Both the position numbers and the translations under genes were made by a program. The notes below the pieces were generated by a model. That model was not told where the DNA came from. It worked only from the letters and a program-made list of their open reading frames with translations, and ran no database searches. Positions 8,301 to 17,163 of a stretch of DNA of 64,000 nucleotides are shown piece after piece. Within the stretch, counting starts at the first letter, position 1, and every line of letters starts with the position of its first letter. This DNA comes from Pseudomonadota bacterium. Its GTDB lineage: Bacteria > Tectomicrobia > Entotheonellia > Entotheonellales > Entotheonellaceae. The stretch lies in the NCBI GenBank assembly GCA_005777235.1, contig SXND01000249.1, forward strand, positions 1-64,000, read 5' to 3'.

Positions 8301-9668
8301 ATGGATGAGATGGTCAACGACCTCAGCAACTATGCTCAGGCTTTGACGTTTGCGGACTGCCCGACAGAGGTGGTACATCACGCCAAACGGATGCTGATTG
8401 ATACGCTGGGGTGCGCCATTGGTGGATATCCGAGTGAGCCCAGCGCCATGGCCCGGTCTCTTGCCGCGACGATCTCAAGCCGGCAGCCCGCCACGGTGTT
8501 AGGCAGTGGCCAACCCACCAGCCTTGAATTGGCGACGTTTGCGAATGGCGTGATGATGCGCTACCTCGATTTTAATGATGGGTACACGAGCCAAGAATCG
8601 GGCCATCCCAGCGACGCAATCGCTGCGGTCTTGTCTCCGGCAGAGGTGGCGCATAGTGATGGCCGTCAGGTCATCACCGCTACTGTGCTAGCCTATGAGG
8701 TTTTTTGCCGCCTGTGCGACGCCATCTGTGTGCGTGATCGGGGTTTTGATCACGTGACCATCGGGGGGATTGCGAGTACGGTGGCGGCGGCCAAAGTGTT
8801 GGGTCTGTCGCACGCCCAGATGCGGCAAGCGCTCAATCTCAGTGTGGCAGCCAATGTGGCCCTCTATCAAACACGTATTGGTGAGGTCTCCTTGTGGAAA
8901 GGCTGTGCCTTTGCGAATGCCAGTCGCAATGCGGTCTTTGCCGTACAACTCGCCGCCCTCGGTATGAGCGGCCCGGCGCCGATTTTTCCTGGGGCTGGAG
9001 GCTTCTTCCGGGCTGTCAGTCAGACGCCGTTTACGTTGGCGCCTTTTGGGGGCGCCACGCAGCCCTTCAAAATCCTTGAGTGTATTGTGAAGCGCTTTCC
9101 GCTAGGCTTATACTCGCAGACGGTGGTCGATGCGGCGCTCCAAGTGCAGCGCCAGATCGCCAATATCGACGAGATTGAGACGGTGCATGTCAGTACGTTG
9201 CAGACCGCCGTGAACATCATGGCTGGCGATGCCGAGAAATGGCATCCTACGAACCGTGAAACCGCAGACCACAGTATGCCCTACACGACGGCAGTGGCCT
9301 TAATGTACGGGACTGTGGAGTCACGACACTTTGAAGCGGAGTATCTGCAGAACCCACGGTTACTCGCTCTGGTGCAGAAGGTCCAGGTGAGCGTGTCCGA
9401 GGAAGCCAATCGTCGTGCCCCAGAGGCGATGCTCAGCCGTGTGGAAGTCGTCACACGCCAGGGGGTGCATCACATTGCTGAAGTGCCGTACCACCGTGGC
9501 CACTATAAAAATCCCATGAGTGATAGCGACATCAATGAGAAGTTCCGTGCGCTCGCGTCTGATTGTATGGCGCCAGAGCAGATCTCGAGCCTCTTAGCAC
9601 GTCTGTGGCATCTGGAAGATGTCTCAGATATTGGGGAGGTCATTCGTATGGTTCGTTTTATATTATAG
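8301..9668 (+). CDS. MmgE/PrpD family protein (2-methylcitrate dehydratase-like)
   Basis: Product of 455 residues, full length for the family. ATG 8301 gives the standard N-terminus (helical, with the VVHHAKRMLIDTLGCAIGG stretch); AGAGAGG at 8284-8290 can serve as ribosome-binding site. Conserved MmgE/PrpD blocks are visible: the FANGVMMRYLDFND segment (residues about 80-93), SGHPSD, and the C-terminal GHYKNPMSD region. Members dehydrate 2-methylcitrate or related tricarboxylates, or isomerise related acids; substrate cannot be fixed without prpC/prpB neighbours, which are absent. Codons 85-123 are the source of the exact repeat found at the window start. The gene itself is uninterrupted. Confidence 0.9.
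   Translation: MDEMVNDLSNYAQALTFADCPTEVVHHAKRMLIDTLGCAIGGYPSEPSAMARSLAATISSRQPATVLGSGQPTSLELATFANGVMMRYLDFNDGYTSQESGHPSDAIAAVLSPAEVAHSDGRQVITATVLAYEVFCRLCDAICVRDRGFDHVTIGGIASTVAAAKVLGLSHAQMRQALNLSVAANVALYQTRIGEVSLWKGCAFANASRNAVFAVQLAALGMSGPAPIFPGAGGFFRAVSQTPFTLAPFGGATQPFKILECIVKRFPLGLYSQTVVDAALQVQRQIANIDEIETVHVSTLQTAVNIMAGDAEKWHPTNRETADHSMPYTTAVALMYGTVESRHFEAEYLQNPRLLALVQKVQVSVSEEANRRAPEAMLSRVEVVTRQGVHHIAEVPYHRGHYKNPMSDSDINEKFRALASDCMAPEQISSLLARLWHLEDVSDIGEVIRMVRFIL
8553..8669. repeat. 117-bp exact duplicate, copy B (inside MmgE/PrpD)
   Basis: This is the native-looking copy of the segment at 1-117. It sits in the middle of an intact MmgE/PrpD gene and encodes conserved family residues, so B is the original and A the displaced copy. 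Confidence 0.95.
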
Positions 9669-9766
9669 TCTGATCTTTATGCAGACATGCGTTTATTGTA
9701 TCGTCCATCCACTGCACGACCTGTGATGGCGTACCAGGGAGCTATGGCATACGCCACAGTATAAAT

Positions 9767-10495
9767 ATGGATCAGGATATTGTCCCCCTCCCCAAATCCG
9801 CGGTAGCGATGCGCGCCTTGTTGATCGACATTGACAATTGCCCCAGACAGCTCGAGCATTTACCGGAGATTCTCACGGCCTATACCCGTGTCATCGCCTG
9901 CTACGGTGGCTCTGAGCCCAAAGTGCCCTTGGGTATGGTGCCCGTGTTAGCGGCAGCCGTCCACGAGGGTCGTCTCGCCATCATTGGCATGCAGAAAAAG
10001 GGCAAAAATGCGGCAGATTTTGGCTTGGCGTTTTGGGCGGGCCGATTAGCTGCAGAAATGCCGCCTGACACGGAGTTTTGCATCCTGTCACAAGATACCG
10101 ACCTTGACCATGTGGTCTACATGTTGCAAGACGCGCACCGCCAGGTCGAACGGCTTGACGGCAAAGTCCAGCGCACGCGACGCACAACGGTTGCCCCACC
10201 CGAGCCACCGGCAGAGAGCAATGGCGATGTGGTGGGCGAATACTGTACCGTCTATCTGCAGCCAGCGCGCTCGCGCCCCGTGCGCAAAGTCACCTTGGCC
10301 AACAGCATCCGGGCCTTTTGTAAAAATCACCGCAAGAACATTCAGCCGGAAGAGATTCTGCAAGGTTTAGTCGAACGCGGTGCTGTGGCGATTGATACCA
10401 AAGGCCGCGTCACGTATCCTGAGTTGGCTCTCGCCTCTCCCGTGGCGCCAGAGGTGCCTGAGACGCCCGCCAGTCTGAGTGTCTCCGCTGAGTAA
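9767..10495 (+). CDS. NYN/PIN-like domain protein (putative RNase)
   Basis: Product of 242 residues. The N-terminal 120 residues carry the acidic pattern of NYN (PIN-like) nucleases: LIDIDNCP, KNAADFGLAFWAG and LSQDTDLDHVV, which together supply the metal-binding aspartates. A C-terminal segment (about 165-220, IRAFCKNHRKNIQPEEILQGLVERGAVAID) looks like a small helical, OST-HTH-like nucleic-acid-binding module. Such proteins are usually RNases acting on RNA turnover or processing. No clear ribosome-binding site precedes ATG 9767; ATG 9809 (MRALLIDID) is an equally plausible start. The gene stands alone between MmgE/PrpD and the opposing macrodomain gene. Confidence 0.75.
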   Translation: MDQDIVPLPKSAVAMRALLIDIDNCPRQLEHLPEILTAYTRVIACYGGSEPKVPLGMVPVLAAAVHEGRLAIIGMQKKGKNAADFGLAFWAGRLAAEMPPDTEFCILSQDTDLDHVVYMLQDAHRQVERLDGKVQRTRRTTVAPPEPPAESNGDVVGEYCTVYLQPARSRPVRKVTLANSIRAFCKNHRKNIQPEEILQGLVERGAVAIDTKGRVTYPELALASPVAPEVPETPASLSVSAE

Positions 10496-10534
10496 CGGGA
10501 CAGTATGCAGAGTCTCTGAGGCGCGCGTATCCCC

Positions 10535-11128
10535 TCACGTGCGGGGCAGGCGCGTCGCCTCGCCTGCGGGAGATTGCGGTGGCGCCATCGGCAGACCCTG
10601 CGTCCTCAGGACCGCCGCGTATGCCTCATAGGTTTCACGGTCGAACAACACAAAGCGTACCAGGTCTGGCTGTTGCTGGGCCTGGAGGAAGGCCACCACG
10701 GTCGAGAGCGCGGTCTGGGATGCCAGGGTGACGGGATAGCCATACGCTCCGGTGGACAGCGAGGGAAAGGCCACACTCGTGCAGGCCTGGGCCACGGCCA
10801 CGCGTAGGCTGTGCCGATACGCCTCGGCTAAGTGCGCGGCCTCGCCGTGTCGTCCACCATGCCAGATGGGCCCCACAGCGTGAATCACCCAGCGTGCCGG
10901 CAGTATCCCCCCGCCCGTCAGCACTGCGCTACCGGTGGGGCACCCCTGAGGATAGCGGGCGCGGGTCTCCGCCATAATCGTCGGCCCGCCCGCCCGATGG
11001 ATCGCGCCATCGACGCCGCCCCCACCGGCCAAACGGCTGTTGGCCGCATTGACAATGGCCTCTGTGGCTTGCTGCGTGATGTCGCCAATGACCAGCTCCA
11101 GCATACATGCACCAACATGCACTTGCAT
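10535..11128 (-). CDS. Macrodomain protein (O-acetyl-ADP-ribose deacetylase-like)
   Basis: Product of 197 residues. It has the full macrodomain signature: GDITQQATEAIVNAANSRL, then GGGGVDGAIHRAGG, the IHAVGP strand and the phosphate-loop FPSLSTGAYGYP. MacroD-type enzymes hydrolyse O-acetyl-ADP-ribose and remove ADP-ribose from acidic residues. ATG 11128 is supported by AAGGAG about 8 bases upstream; ATG 11104 is an alternative nearer the domain edge. The C-terminal 20 residues are not part of the fold. It faces the NYN gene and is divergent from ribB. Confidence 0.92.
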   Translation of the reverse strand: MQVHVGACMLELVIGDITQQATEAIVNAANSRLAGGGGVDGAIHRAGGPTIMAETRARYPQGCPTGSAVLTGGGILPARWVIHAVGPIWHGGRHGEAAHLAEAYRHSLRVAVAQACTSVAFPSLSTGAYGYPVTLASQTALSTVVAFLQAQQQPDLVRFVLFDRETYEAYAAVLRTQGLPMAPPQSPAGEATRLPRT

Positions 11129-11393
11129 CCCTGCGCTCCTTGTGCGATCATCGCTGCCCTCAGCGGGCTCGTGTCAGACTTGTGCCTATGTCTGGGGCCG
11201 ACCCTGCTGTTCCAACACCTCGGGGATGCGCAGCGTGGACATCCCTGCGTGGCGATAGCCACCACGGTGCACAAAGCCCAGAGAGTATACAATGTCGAAG
11301 CAAGATACTGCACGCCTCCATGGCAAGGGACCTGGTACGCGGAGGTCACGAGGTGGCAGTGACGATAGCAGCCTTGCCTAAGGAGGATTCCTC

Positions 11394-12011
11394 ATGCCTT
11401 TTGCCTCCATTCCGGACGTGCTGGCCGAACTCCGCCAAGGCCGCATGATCATCCTCTGCGATGATGAAGATCGCGAGAATGAAGGTGATCTTTGTATGGC
11501 GGCTGAGAAAGTGACACCCGAGGCCATTACCTTTATGGCGCGGTTTGGCTGTGGCCTTATTTGTCTGTCTATGCTCCCGGAGCATCTTGATCAGCTGGCA
11601 CTTCCCCTCATGGTCGCACACAACACGTCCCAGCGCGAGACCGCGTTTACCATCTCCATTGATGCCCAGGATGGGATTACCACCGGCATTTCCTCCGGAG
11701 ATCGCGCCCACACCATCCTCACGGCGCTCGATTGTCGCCCGCAGGACTTGGCACGTCCTGGACACATCTTCCCCTTACGGGCGCGTCCGGGTGGCGTCCT
11801 CGAACGTGCCGGACAGACCGAGGGTTCGGTGGATCTGGCGCGCTTGGCCGGCCTGTATCCCGCCGGGGTCATTTGTGAGATCATGAACCCTGACGGCACG
11901 ATGGCGCGGCGTCCAGAGCTCGAAATATTCGCTGCCAAGCATGACCTCAAGATAGCCACTGTGGCGGATCTCATTACGTACCGCAAGCATCACGATACGC
12001 CGCTAGGCTAG
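11394..12011 (+). CDS. ribB: 3,4-dihydroxy-2-butanone 4-phosphate synthase
   Basis: Product of 205 residues, the length of a stand-alone RibB with no GTP cyclohydrolase II domain. The enzyme converts ribulose 5-phosphate to 3,4-dihydroxy-2-butanone 4-phosphate in riboflavin synthesis. The acidic metal/substrate loop [10 protein letters not shown] spans residues 23-32. [13 protein letters not shown], the GDRA segment and RPGHIFPL (with the catalytic His) follow, and DLARLAG and [12 protein letters not shown] close the active site. A near-perfect AAGGAGG lies at 11380-11386. No other rib gene is adjacent and I found no FMN riboswitch upstream. Confidence 0.95.
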   Translation: MPFASIPDVLAELRQGRMIILCDDEDRENEGDLCMAAEKVTPEAITFMARFGCGLICLSMLPEHLDQLALPLMVAHNTSQRETAFTISIDAQDGITTGISSGDRAHTILTALDCRPQDLARPGHIFPLRARPGGVLERAGQTEGSVDLARLAGLYPAGVICEIMNPDGTMARRPELEIFAAKHDLKIATVADLITYRKHHDTPLG

Positions 12012-12077
12012 CATCGCGGCCTCGTCGTGTGCTCAGGCGCTACGACCCTGGGAGCGCCGCCCGCTGGGCGCTTCTCA

Positions 12078-12116
12078 GGCAGGAGAGACACCTGCCATCC
12101 CAGGAGTATCCCTGGG
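12078..12116 (+). promoter_or_regulatory. Two tandem hairpins in the ileS leader
   Basis: GGCAGG (12078-12083) pairs with CCTGCC (12091-12096) across a 7-base loop. Then CCCAGG (12099-12104) pairs with CCTGGG (12111-12116) across a 6-base loop. They lie in the 234-base gap between ribB and the ileS start. I see no T-box consensus (no AGGGTGG-type box), so regulation by tRNA is not supported; this is only a structured leader. Confidence 0.35.
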
Positions 12117-12245
12117 TACGGCGTCTCGTCAGGCCTGGGGTGTCAGAGTCGGGGCCTCGTCCACGCTTCCCACCCGTGTGTCTCTCGGGTATCCACGCTG
12201 CGTTTGTACACTCACCGCGACTGCCATGTATGGAGAACCGCGCCG

Positions 12246-15200
12246 ATGCCGTTTCGTGATGTCCCTGCAAAAGTTGACGATTTTCCCGCCCAGGAACTCG
12301 GCGTCTTACAGTTCTGGCGCGACACGCATGCCTTCGAGACGCTGCGCACGCTGCACCGTGGGCAACCGCGCTGGTCATTCCTTGATGGACCGGTGACGGC
12401 GAATAACCCCCTCGGGGTACATCACGGCTGGGGGCGGACGTATAAAGATGTGCTCAACCGCTACTGGACCATGCGCGGGCGCGAACTGCGTTACCAAAAC
12501 GGCTTTGACTGCCAGGGGCTGTGGGTGGAAGTCGAAGTCGAGAAATCGCTCGGGTTTCGCTCCAAAAAAGACATTGAAGAGTACGGTCTTGATCAGTTCG
12601 TGCGTAAATGCAAAGAGCGTGTGCTACGCTTTGCCGCGGTGCAGACCGAGCAATCCCTGCGCCTGGGCTACTGGATGGATTGGGATGCCCCGGAGCGCCT
12701 GCGCCAGTTGGCCGATGCCCTAGTCGAAGAGCCGTCACGTCTGCTGACGCTTGAGGGGCCGCACGGCCCGGTGACTGACACGGCGGAACAGCTCGTCGGA
12801 CGCCTGGGCATGCCGGAGCTGGGGGGGAGCTATTTCACGTTCTCTAATGAAAACAATTACATGATCTGGGCCTTCCTGAAAAAGTGCTGGCAGCGCGGCT
12901 GGCTGTATCGCGGCGCCGATGTCATGCCCTGGTGCTGGCGCTGCGCCACGGGTATTAGCCAGCACGAGATTGTCACCGATGGCTATCAGGATCTCACCCA
13001 TGCCGCCGTGACGCTGCGCTTGCCCTTGCGCGGCCGGGAACGCGAATCCCTGCTGGTATGGACCACCACGCCCTGGACGCTGAGCAGTAACGTCGTGGCC
13101 GCGGTTGGCCCGCAACTCACCTATGTCAAAGTCCGCCAGGGTGACGAGACGTTGTACCTGTCCAAGGGGACCGTGCACATGCTGCAAGGGCGCTACGAGG
13201 TGCTGGCCGAAATGCCCGGTACGGCTCTAGAGGGCTGGGCCTACGATGGACCGTTCGACGAGTTTGCGGCAGCGCAACAGCCTGGCGGGTTGTATCAGCT
13301 GCAGGAAAATCTCTCCGGCAGCACGGCCTGTGCGGCGGAAGCGCACCGCGTCATTCTGTGGGACGAGGTCAGCGAGACCGAAGGCACGGGCATTGTGCAC
13401 ATTGCCCCGGGCTGCGGTGCGGAGGATTTTCAGCTCGGCAAAACCAACCAACTCCCCATTGTGGCGCCACTGGACGATGAAGGCACCTTTGTTGCCGGGT
13501 TTGGCTGGTTGAGCGGCACGCACGTCTCAGATGTCCTCGATCCTCTCTGTGCTGCCTTGCGCGACAAGGGACTGCTGTACCACGTGGCGCCGTATACGCA
13601 CCGTTATCCGACCTGCTGGCGCTGTGGCGTGGAGCTGGTGTTTCGCCTGGTGGACGAGTGGTTTATTCGCATGGATGAGCTGCGCCACTCGATCATGGAG
13701 GTGACCAAAAAGATCCGCTGGATCCCCGGTTTTGGTCTGGAGCGCGAACTCGACTGGCTGCGCAACATGCATGATTGGATGATCAGTAAAAAGCGCTACT
13801 GGGGCCTGGCCTTGCCGTTCTGGGAATGCAAAGCCTGTGGCAACTATGAAGTCATTGGGGACGAACGCGAGCTGGCGGACCGTGCGGTCGCAGGCTGGGA
13901 CGCTTTCGAAGGTCACACGCCGCACCGGCCCTACATTGATGCCATCCACATTGCCTGCAGTAAGTGCGGTATCCACATGCAGCGTATTCCCGACGTGGCC
14001 AACCCCTGGCTCGATGCCGGCATCGTCAGTTTTAGCACGTTGGGCTATCGCGCCGACCGCGACTACTGGCGGCAGTGGTATCCGGCGCACTGGATTAGCG
14101 AGTCGTTTCCGGGGCAATTCCGCAACTGGTTTTACAGCCTGCTCGCCATGGCCACGGTGCTGGACGACAGCCCGCCGTTCCAGGAATGCTTTGGCTATGC
14201 CACGCTCATGGCTGAAGACGGGCGCGCCATGCACAAGAGCTGGGGCAACTCGATTGAGTTTAACGAGGCGGCCAGTCGCATGGGGGTGGACGTCATGCGC
14301 TGGCTGTATTGTGCGCATAAACCGGAGAACAATCTCCTGTTTGGCTACCAACGTGCCGATGAAGTACGGCGGCAGTTTTTGATTCCGCTGTGGAACATGT
14401 ATCACTTCTTCGTCACCTACGCCAATCTTGATGGCTGGGAGCCGAGCCACGAGGGTTTTCAACCGGCGCAGCCCGCCGGGCCAACGCCCGTGAGTACCAG
14501 TCCGCTCGATCTCTGGATCCTCGCCCGCCTGAATCAGGTGACGGCCCGCTGTAGCGAGGCGTTAGAACACTCGGATATGCACAGCGCCACGCTGGCCATT
14601 GATGGCTTCCTGGACGATTTGAGCAACTGGTATATCCGCCGCAGCCGGCGGCGTTTCTGGAAGGGCACGCACGACCAGGATAAACACACAGCGTACGCCA
14701 CCCTGTATCATGTCCTGGTGAAGATTTGTACGCTCCTGGCGCCTATGACGCCATTCGTCACCGAGATGATGTATCAAAACCTCGTCTGCGCCATGCAGCC
14801 CACGGCCTATGGCAGCGTGCATCACTGCGACTGGCCGACTGCAGACACGGCGGCCATCGACCCAGCGCTGATCGAGCAGATGGCCCTGACGCGCCAGGTC
14901 ACCAGCCTGGGGCTGGGGGCACGCAGCACCGCCAACCTCAAAGTCCGGCAACCTCTGGCCAAAGCCCTGGTGCATGTACGGGCCAGCGATGGCACGCTGT
15001 CGGAGGCCTTGCAGGCTCTTGTGGCTGAGGAGCTCAACGTCAAGGGGCTGGAATTTGTCCCCGAGGAAGCGACGCTGCTACAATATGAGGTGTTGCCCAA
15101 CAGCAAACTCCTGGGGCCGCGCCTAGGTGGGCAGTTCCCGCGTGTGCGTGCCGCGCTCAGTGCAGCGGACCCCGCGGCGGTCGTGCATCAAGTGCAGGCG

Positions 15201-15614
15201 GGGGTGCCGGTGGCGTTGACGATTGACGGCGAGACCCTGGAACTCGTCCCTGAGGAAGTCGTCATTCGTACACACCCTGCCGCTGGTCTGGCAGTCGCCA
15301 CGGACAAGGGCGTCACCGTGGCGGTGGATACGGTCGTCACCCCAGCGTTGCGGACAGAAGGCCTGGCGCGTGAGCTGGTACGACGCATTCAGGTGATGCG
15401 CAAAGACGCGGGTTTTAATATCGAAGACCGTATTGTCACGTATCACGTGGAGGAAGGGGAGTTAGCAGACGTCGTACGTGAGTGGGCTGAGTACATCAAA
15501 GCCGAAACCTTGAGCCGAGACCTCCACTCAACGTCAGCCCCTGCAGACAGTTATATGGAGACCCATACCATTGAGGGGATGGCGGTCACACTGGGCGTCC
15601 AGCGGTGTGGGTAG
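12246..15614 (+). CDS. ileS: Isoleucyl-tRNA synthetase, variant signature motifs
   Basis: Product of 1122 residues, a long class I aminoacyl-tRNA synthetase charging tRNA-Ile. ATG 12246 begins the conserved region; the frame open to 12027 adds only non-homologous residues. Order of domains: catalytic core with the HIGH position occupied by HHGW (59-62), then the CP1 editing domain with GTGIVHIAPGCGAEDF (about 381-396). A zinc-binding pair of CxxC motifs (CWRC; CKAC/CSKC) is visible, and the KMSKS position reads MHKSW (662-666). The anticodon-binding domain (LDLWILARLNQV onward) and a C-terminal extension follow. A divergent class with HHxW and MHKS signatures exists in several phyla, so this is likely functional and probably the only IleRS here. 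The leader contains hairpins. Confidence 0.9.
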   Translation: MPFRDVPAKVDDFPAQELGVLQFWRDTHAFETLRTLHRGQPRWSFLDGPVTANNPLGVHHGWGRTYKDVLNRYWTMRGRELRYQNGFDCQGLWVEVEVEKSLGFRSKKDIEEYGLDQFVRKCKERVLRFAAVQTEQSLRLGYWMDWDAPERLRQLADALVEEPSRLLTLEGPHGPVTDTAEQLVGRLGMPELGGSYFTFSNENNYMIWAFLKKCWQRGWLYRGADVMPWCWRCATGISQHEIVTDGYQDLTHAAVTLRLPLRGRERESLLVWTTTPWTLSSNVVAAVGPQLTYVKVRQGDETLYLSKGTVHMLQGRYEVLAEMPGTALEGWAYDGPFDEFAAAQQPGGLYQLQENLSGSTACAAEAHRVILWDEVSETEGTGIVHIAPGCGAEDFQLGKTNQLPIVAPLDDEGTFVAGFGWLSGTHVSDVLDPLCAALRDKGLLYHVAPYTHRYPTCWRCGVELVFRLVDEWFIRMDELRHSIMEVTKKIRWIPGFGLERELDWLRNMHDWMISKKRYWGLALPFWECKACGNYEVIGDERELADRAVAGWDAFEGHTPHRPYIDAIHIACSKCGIHMQRIPDVANPWLDAGIVSFSTLGYRADRDYWRQWYPAHWISESFPGQFRNWFYSLLAMATVLDDSPPFQECFGYATLMAEDGRAMHKSWGNSIEFNEAASRMGVDVMRWLYCAHKPENNLLFGYQRADEVRRQFLIPLWNMYHFFVTYANLDGWEPSHEGFQPAQPAGPTPVSTSPLDLWILARLNQVTARCSEALEHSDMHSATLAIDGFLDDLSNWYIRRSRRRFWKGTHDQDKHTAYATLYHVLVKICTLLAPMTPFVTEMMYQNLVCAMQPTAYGSVHHCDWPTADTAAIDPALIEQMALTRQVTSLGLGARSTANLKVRQPLAKALVHVRASDGTLSEALQALVAEELNVKGLEFVPEEATLLQYEVLPNSKLLGPRLGGQFPRVRAALSAADPAAVVHQVQAGVPVALTIDGETLELVPEEVVIRTHPAAGLAVATDKGVTVAVDTVVTPALRTEGLARELVRRIQVMRKDAGFNIEDRIVTYHVEEGELADVVREWAEYIKAETLSRDLHSTSAPADSYMETHTIEGMAVTLGVQRCG

Positions 15615-15693
15615 AGAGCGATACTCATCCGGCTTCTACAGCACCTCGCAGGGAGGCTGGTCGTGTGCGGCCCTGGGACAAGGAAAAGACGAC

Positions 15694-16533
15694 ATGTTCA
15701 ATCCAACGGAATTGCTCATTGATGCCTTTGTCGAACGCTTACAGCGGGAGTATCATCGCATATATGGCGTGCTCGAACCTGCCTATGCTGGCATTATTAC
15801 CTGGGCTGGGCGTATGGCCCTCGAAAATATCGCCAACAGCGATGCGCTGTATCACGATGTCGAACATACGTTGATGGTCACGCTCGTGGGCCAGGAGTTA
15901 CTCAAGGGCAAGCATGTCCGCGACGGTGGCGTCTCCCCACGTGATTGGATGCATTTTGTGCTCTCACTCCTGTGTCACGACATCGGCTACGTACATGGCG
16001 TATGTCGTGGAGACCAACATGGCCTCTACATCACGGGTCACGCGGATGAGACCGTTGCCATTCACTCCGGAGCGAGCGATGCCGCCCTCACGCCGTATCA
16101 TGTGGATCGCGGCAAGCACTTTGTGCGTGAGCGCTTTGGGGGCCATCGGACGATTGATGCCGAGATCATTATCGCCAATATCGAGCGCACACGCTTCCCT
16201 GTGCCTGATGACAACGACCACCAGAGCACCAGCGATTACCCTGGGCTCCTACGCGCTGCAGACCTCATAGGACAACTGGCTTCGCCAAACCACCTGCGCA
16301 AATTCCCCGCCTTGTTCTATGAATTTGAAGAAACGGGCGTTAACGCCAAGCTCGGCTATCGGCATCCGGGGGATTTACGTGACCATTATCCCACGTTCTT
16401 CTGGAAAATGGTGACGCCCTATATTCAAGACGCCTTGCGCTATCTCCGCATGACCGAGAGTGGCAAGCAGTGGATGGCCAATTTGTATGCGCACGTGTTC
16501 GCCATGGAGCACCAAGAACTCTGGAGCCTCTAA
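15694..16533 (+). CDS. HD-domain phosphohydrolase
   Basis: Product of 279 residues. ATG 15694 follows AAGGAAAAG; the frame open to 15571 overlaps ileS. Metal-binding histidines and aspartates of an HD/PDEase-like fold are visible: YHDVEHT (His54, Asp55, His58) and LCHDIGYVHG (His95-Asp96). The order resembles cyclic-nucleotide phosphodiesterase catalytic domains more than ppGpp hydrolases. No sensor or GGDEF domain is attached. The nitroreductase gene starts 12 bases downstream, so the two are co-transcribed. Substrate is not determinable. Confidence 0.8.
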   Translation: MFNPTELLIDAFVERLQREYHRIYGVLEPAYAGIITWAGRMALENIANSDALYHDVEHTLMVTLVGQELLKGKHVRDGGVSPRDWMHFVLSLLCHDIGYVHGVCRGDQHGLYITGHADETVAIHSGASDAALTPYHVDRGKHFVRERFGGHRTIDAEIIIANIERTRFPVPDDNDHQSTSDYPGLLRAADLIGQLASPNHLRKFPALFYEFEETGVNAKLGYRHPGDLRDHYPTFFWKMVTPYIQDALRYLRMTESGKQWMANLYAHVFAMEHQELWSL

Positions 16534-16544
16534 AGGAGCCCCCC

Positions 16545-17150
16545 GTGCCAGACTTACTGCCAGGAAGTACCCAACGCACGCCGGAGTATGCTGTGGCGCC
16601 CTTATTCGTGGACCGCTGGTCACCCCGCGCCATGTCCGGCGACGCAATTCCCCATACTGTCTTGATGTCCTTGTTCGAGGCGGCGCGTTGGGCGCCATCC
16701 TCCTTTAATCATCAACCATGGCGCTTTCTCTACGCGCCACGCGCCACCACCCACTGGCCGACGTTCCTCGATCTGCTCATTCCCTACAATCAAGCCTGGG
16801 CCCAGCACGCCGCCGTCCTCATCGTCCTCCTTGCGAAGACCACCATGGATCGCCATGACGAGCCCGCCCCCACGCATGCCTTGGACGCGGGGGCTGCCTG
16901 GCAGAATCTCGCCCTGCAAGGCTGGCTCCATGGCCTAGTGGTCCACGGCATGCGGGGCTTTGATGCCGAGAAAGCAGCCCAGGTGCTCGCCGTGCCGGAC
17001 GCCTATCGCGTGCTCATGATGATTGCCGTGGGCACACCTGGCGATCCCGCCAACCTCCCGGCGAACCTGCGGGACCGTGACGTACCCTCGCCGCGCAAAG
17101 CACTGACAGAGATTGCCTGGGAAGGGCCGTTTCGTGAGCCGCTGCGCTAA
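16545..17150 (+). CDS. Nitroreductase family protein
   Basis: Product of 201 residues from GTG 16545, preceded by AAAGGAG (16532-16538) that overlaps the upstream stop. FMN-binding features of the nitroreductase fold are visible: the RWSPRAMSG opening, AARWAPSSFNHQPWRF, ALDAGAAWQNLALQGWLHGL, and a GTPGDPANLP segment near the C-terminus. Members reduce nitro compounds, quinones or flavins with NAD(P)H. It is probably cytosolic and coupled to the HD-domain gene. It converges on menA, with only 13 bases between the two stops. Confidence 0.9.
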   Translation: MPDLLPGSTQRTPEYAVAPLFVDRWSPRAMSGDAIPHTVLMSLFEAARWAPSSFNHQPWRFLYAPRATTHWPTFLDLLIPYNQAWAQHAAVLIVLLAKTTMDRHDEPAPTHALDAGAAWQNLALQGWLHGLVVHGMRGFDAEKAAQVLAVPDAYRVLMMIAVGTPGDPANLPANLRDRDVPSPRKALTEIAWEGPFREPLR

Positions 17151-17163
17151 GATGAGGCCTGGT

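Noticed and set aside
11129-11393. FMN riboswitch upstream of ribB
   Set aside because: None of the conserved RFN-element blocks could be found; only a strong ribosome-binding site is visible.
13527-14462. 311-residue antisense frame under ileS, and similar long antisense frames at 25764-26687 and 31991-32917
   Set aside because: They mirror strongly conserved genes on the other strand and show no recognisable domain; a by-product of GC-rich codon use.
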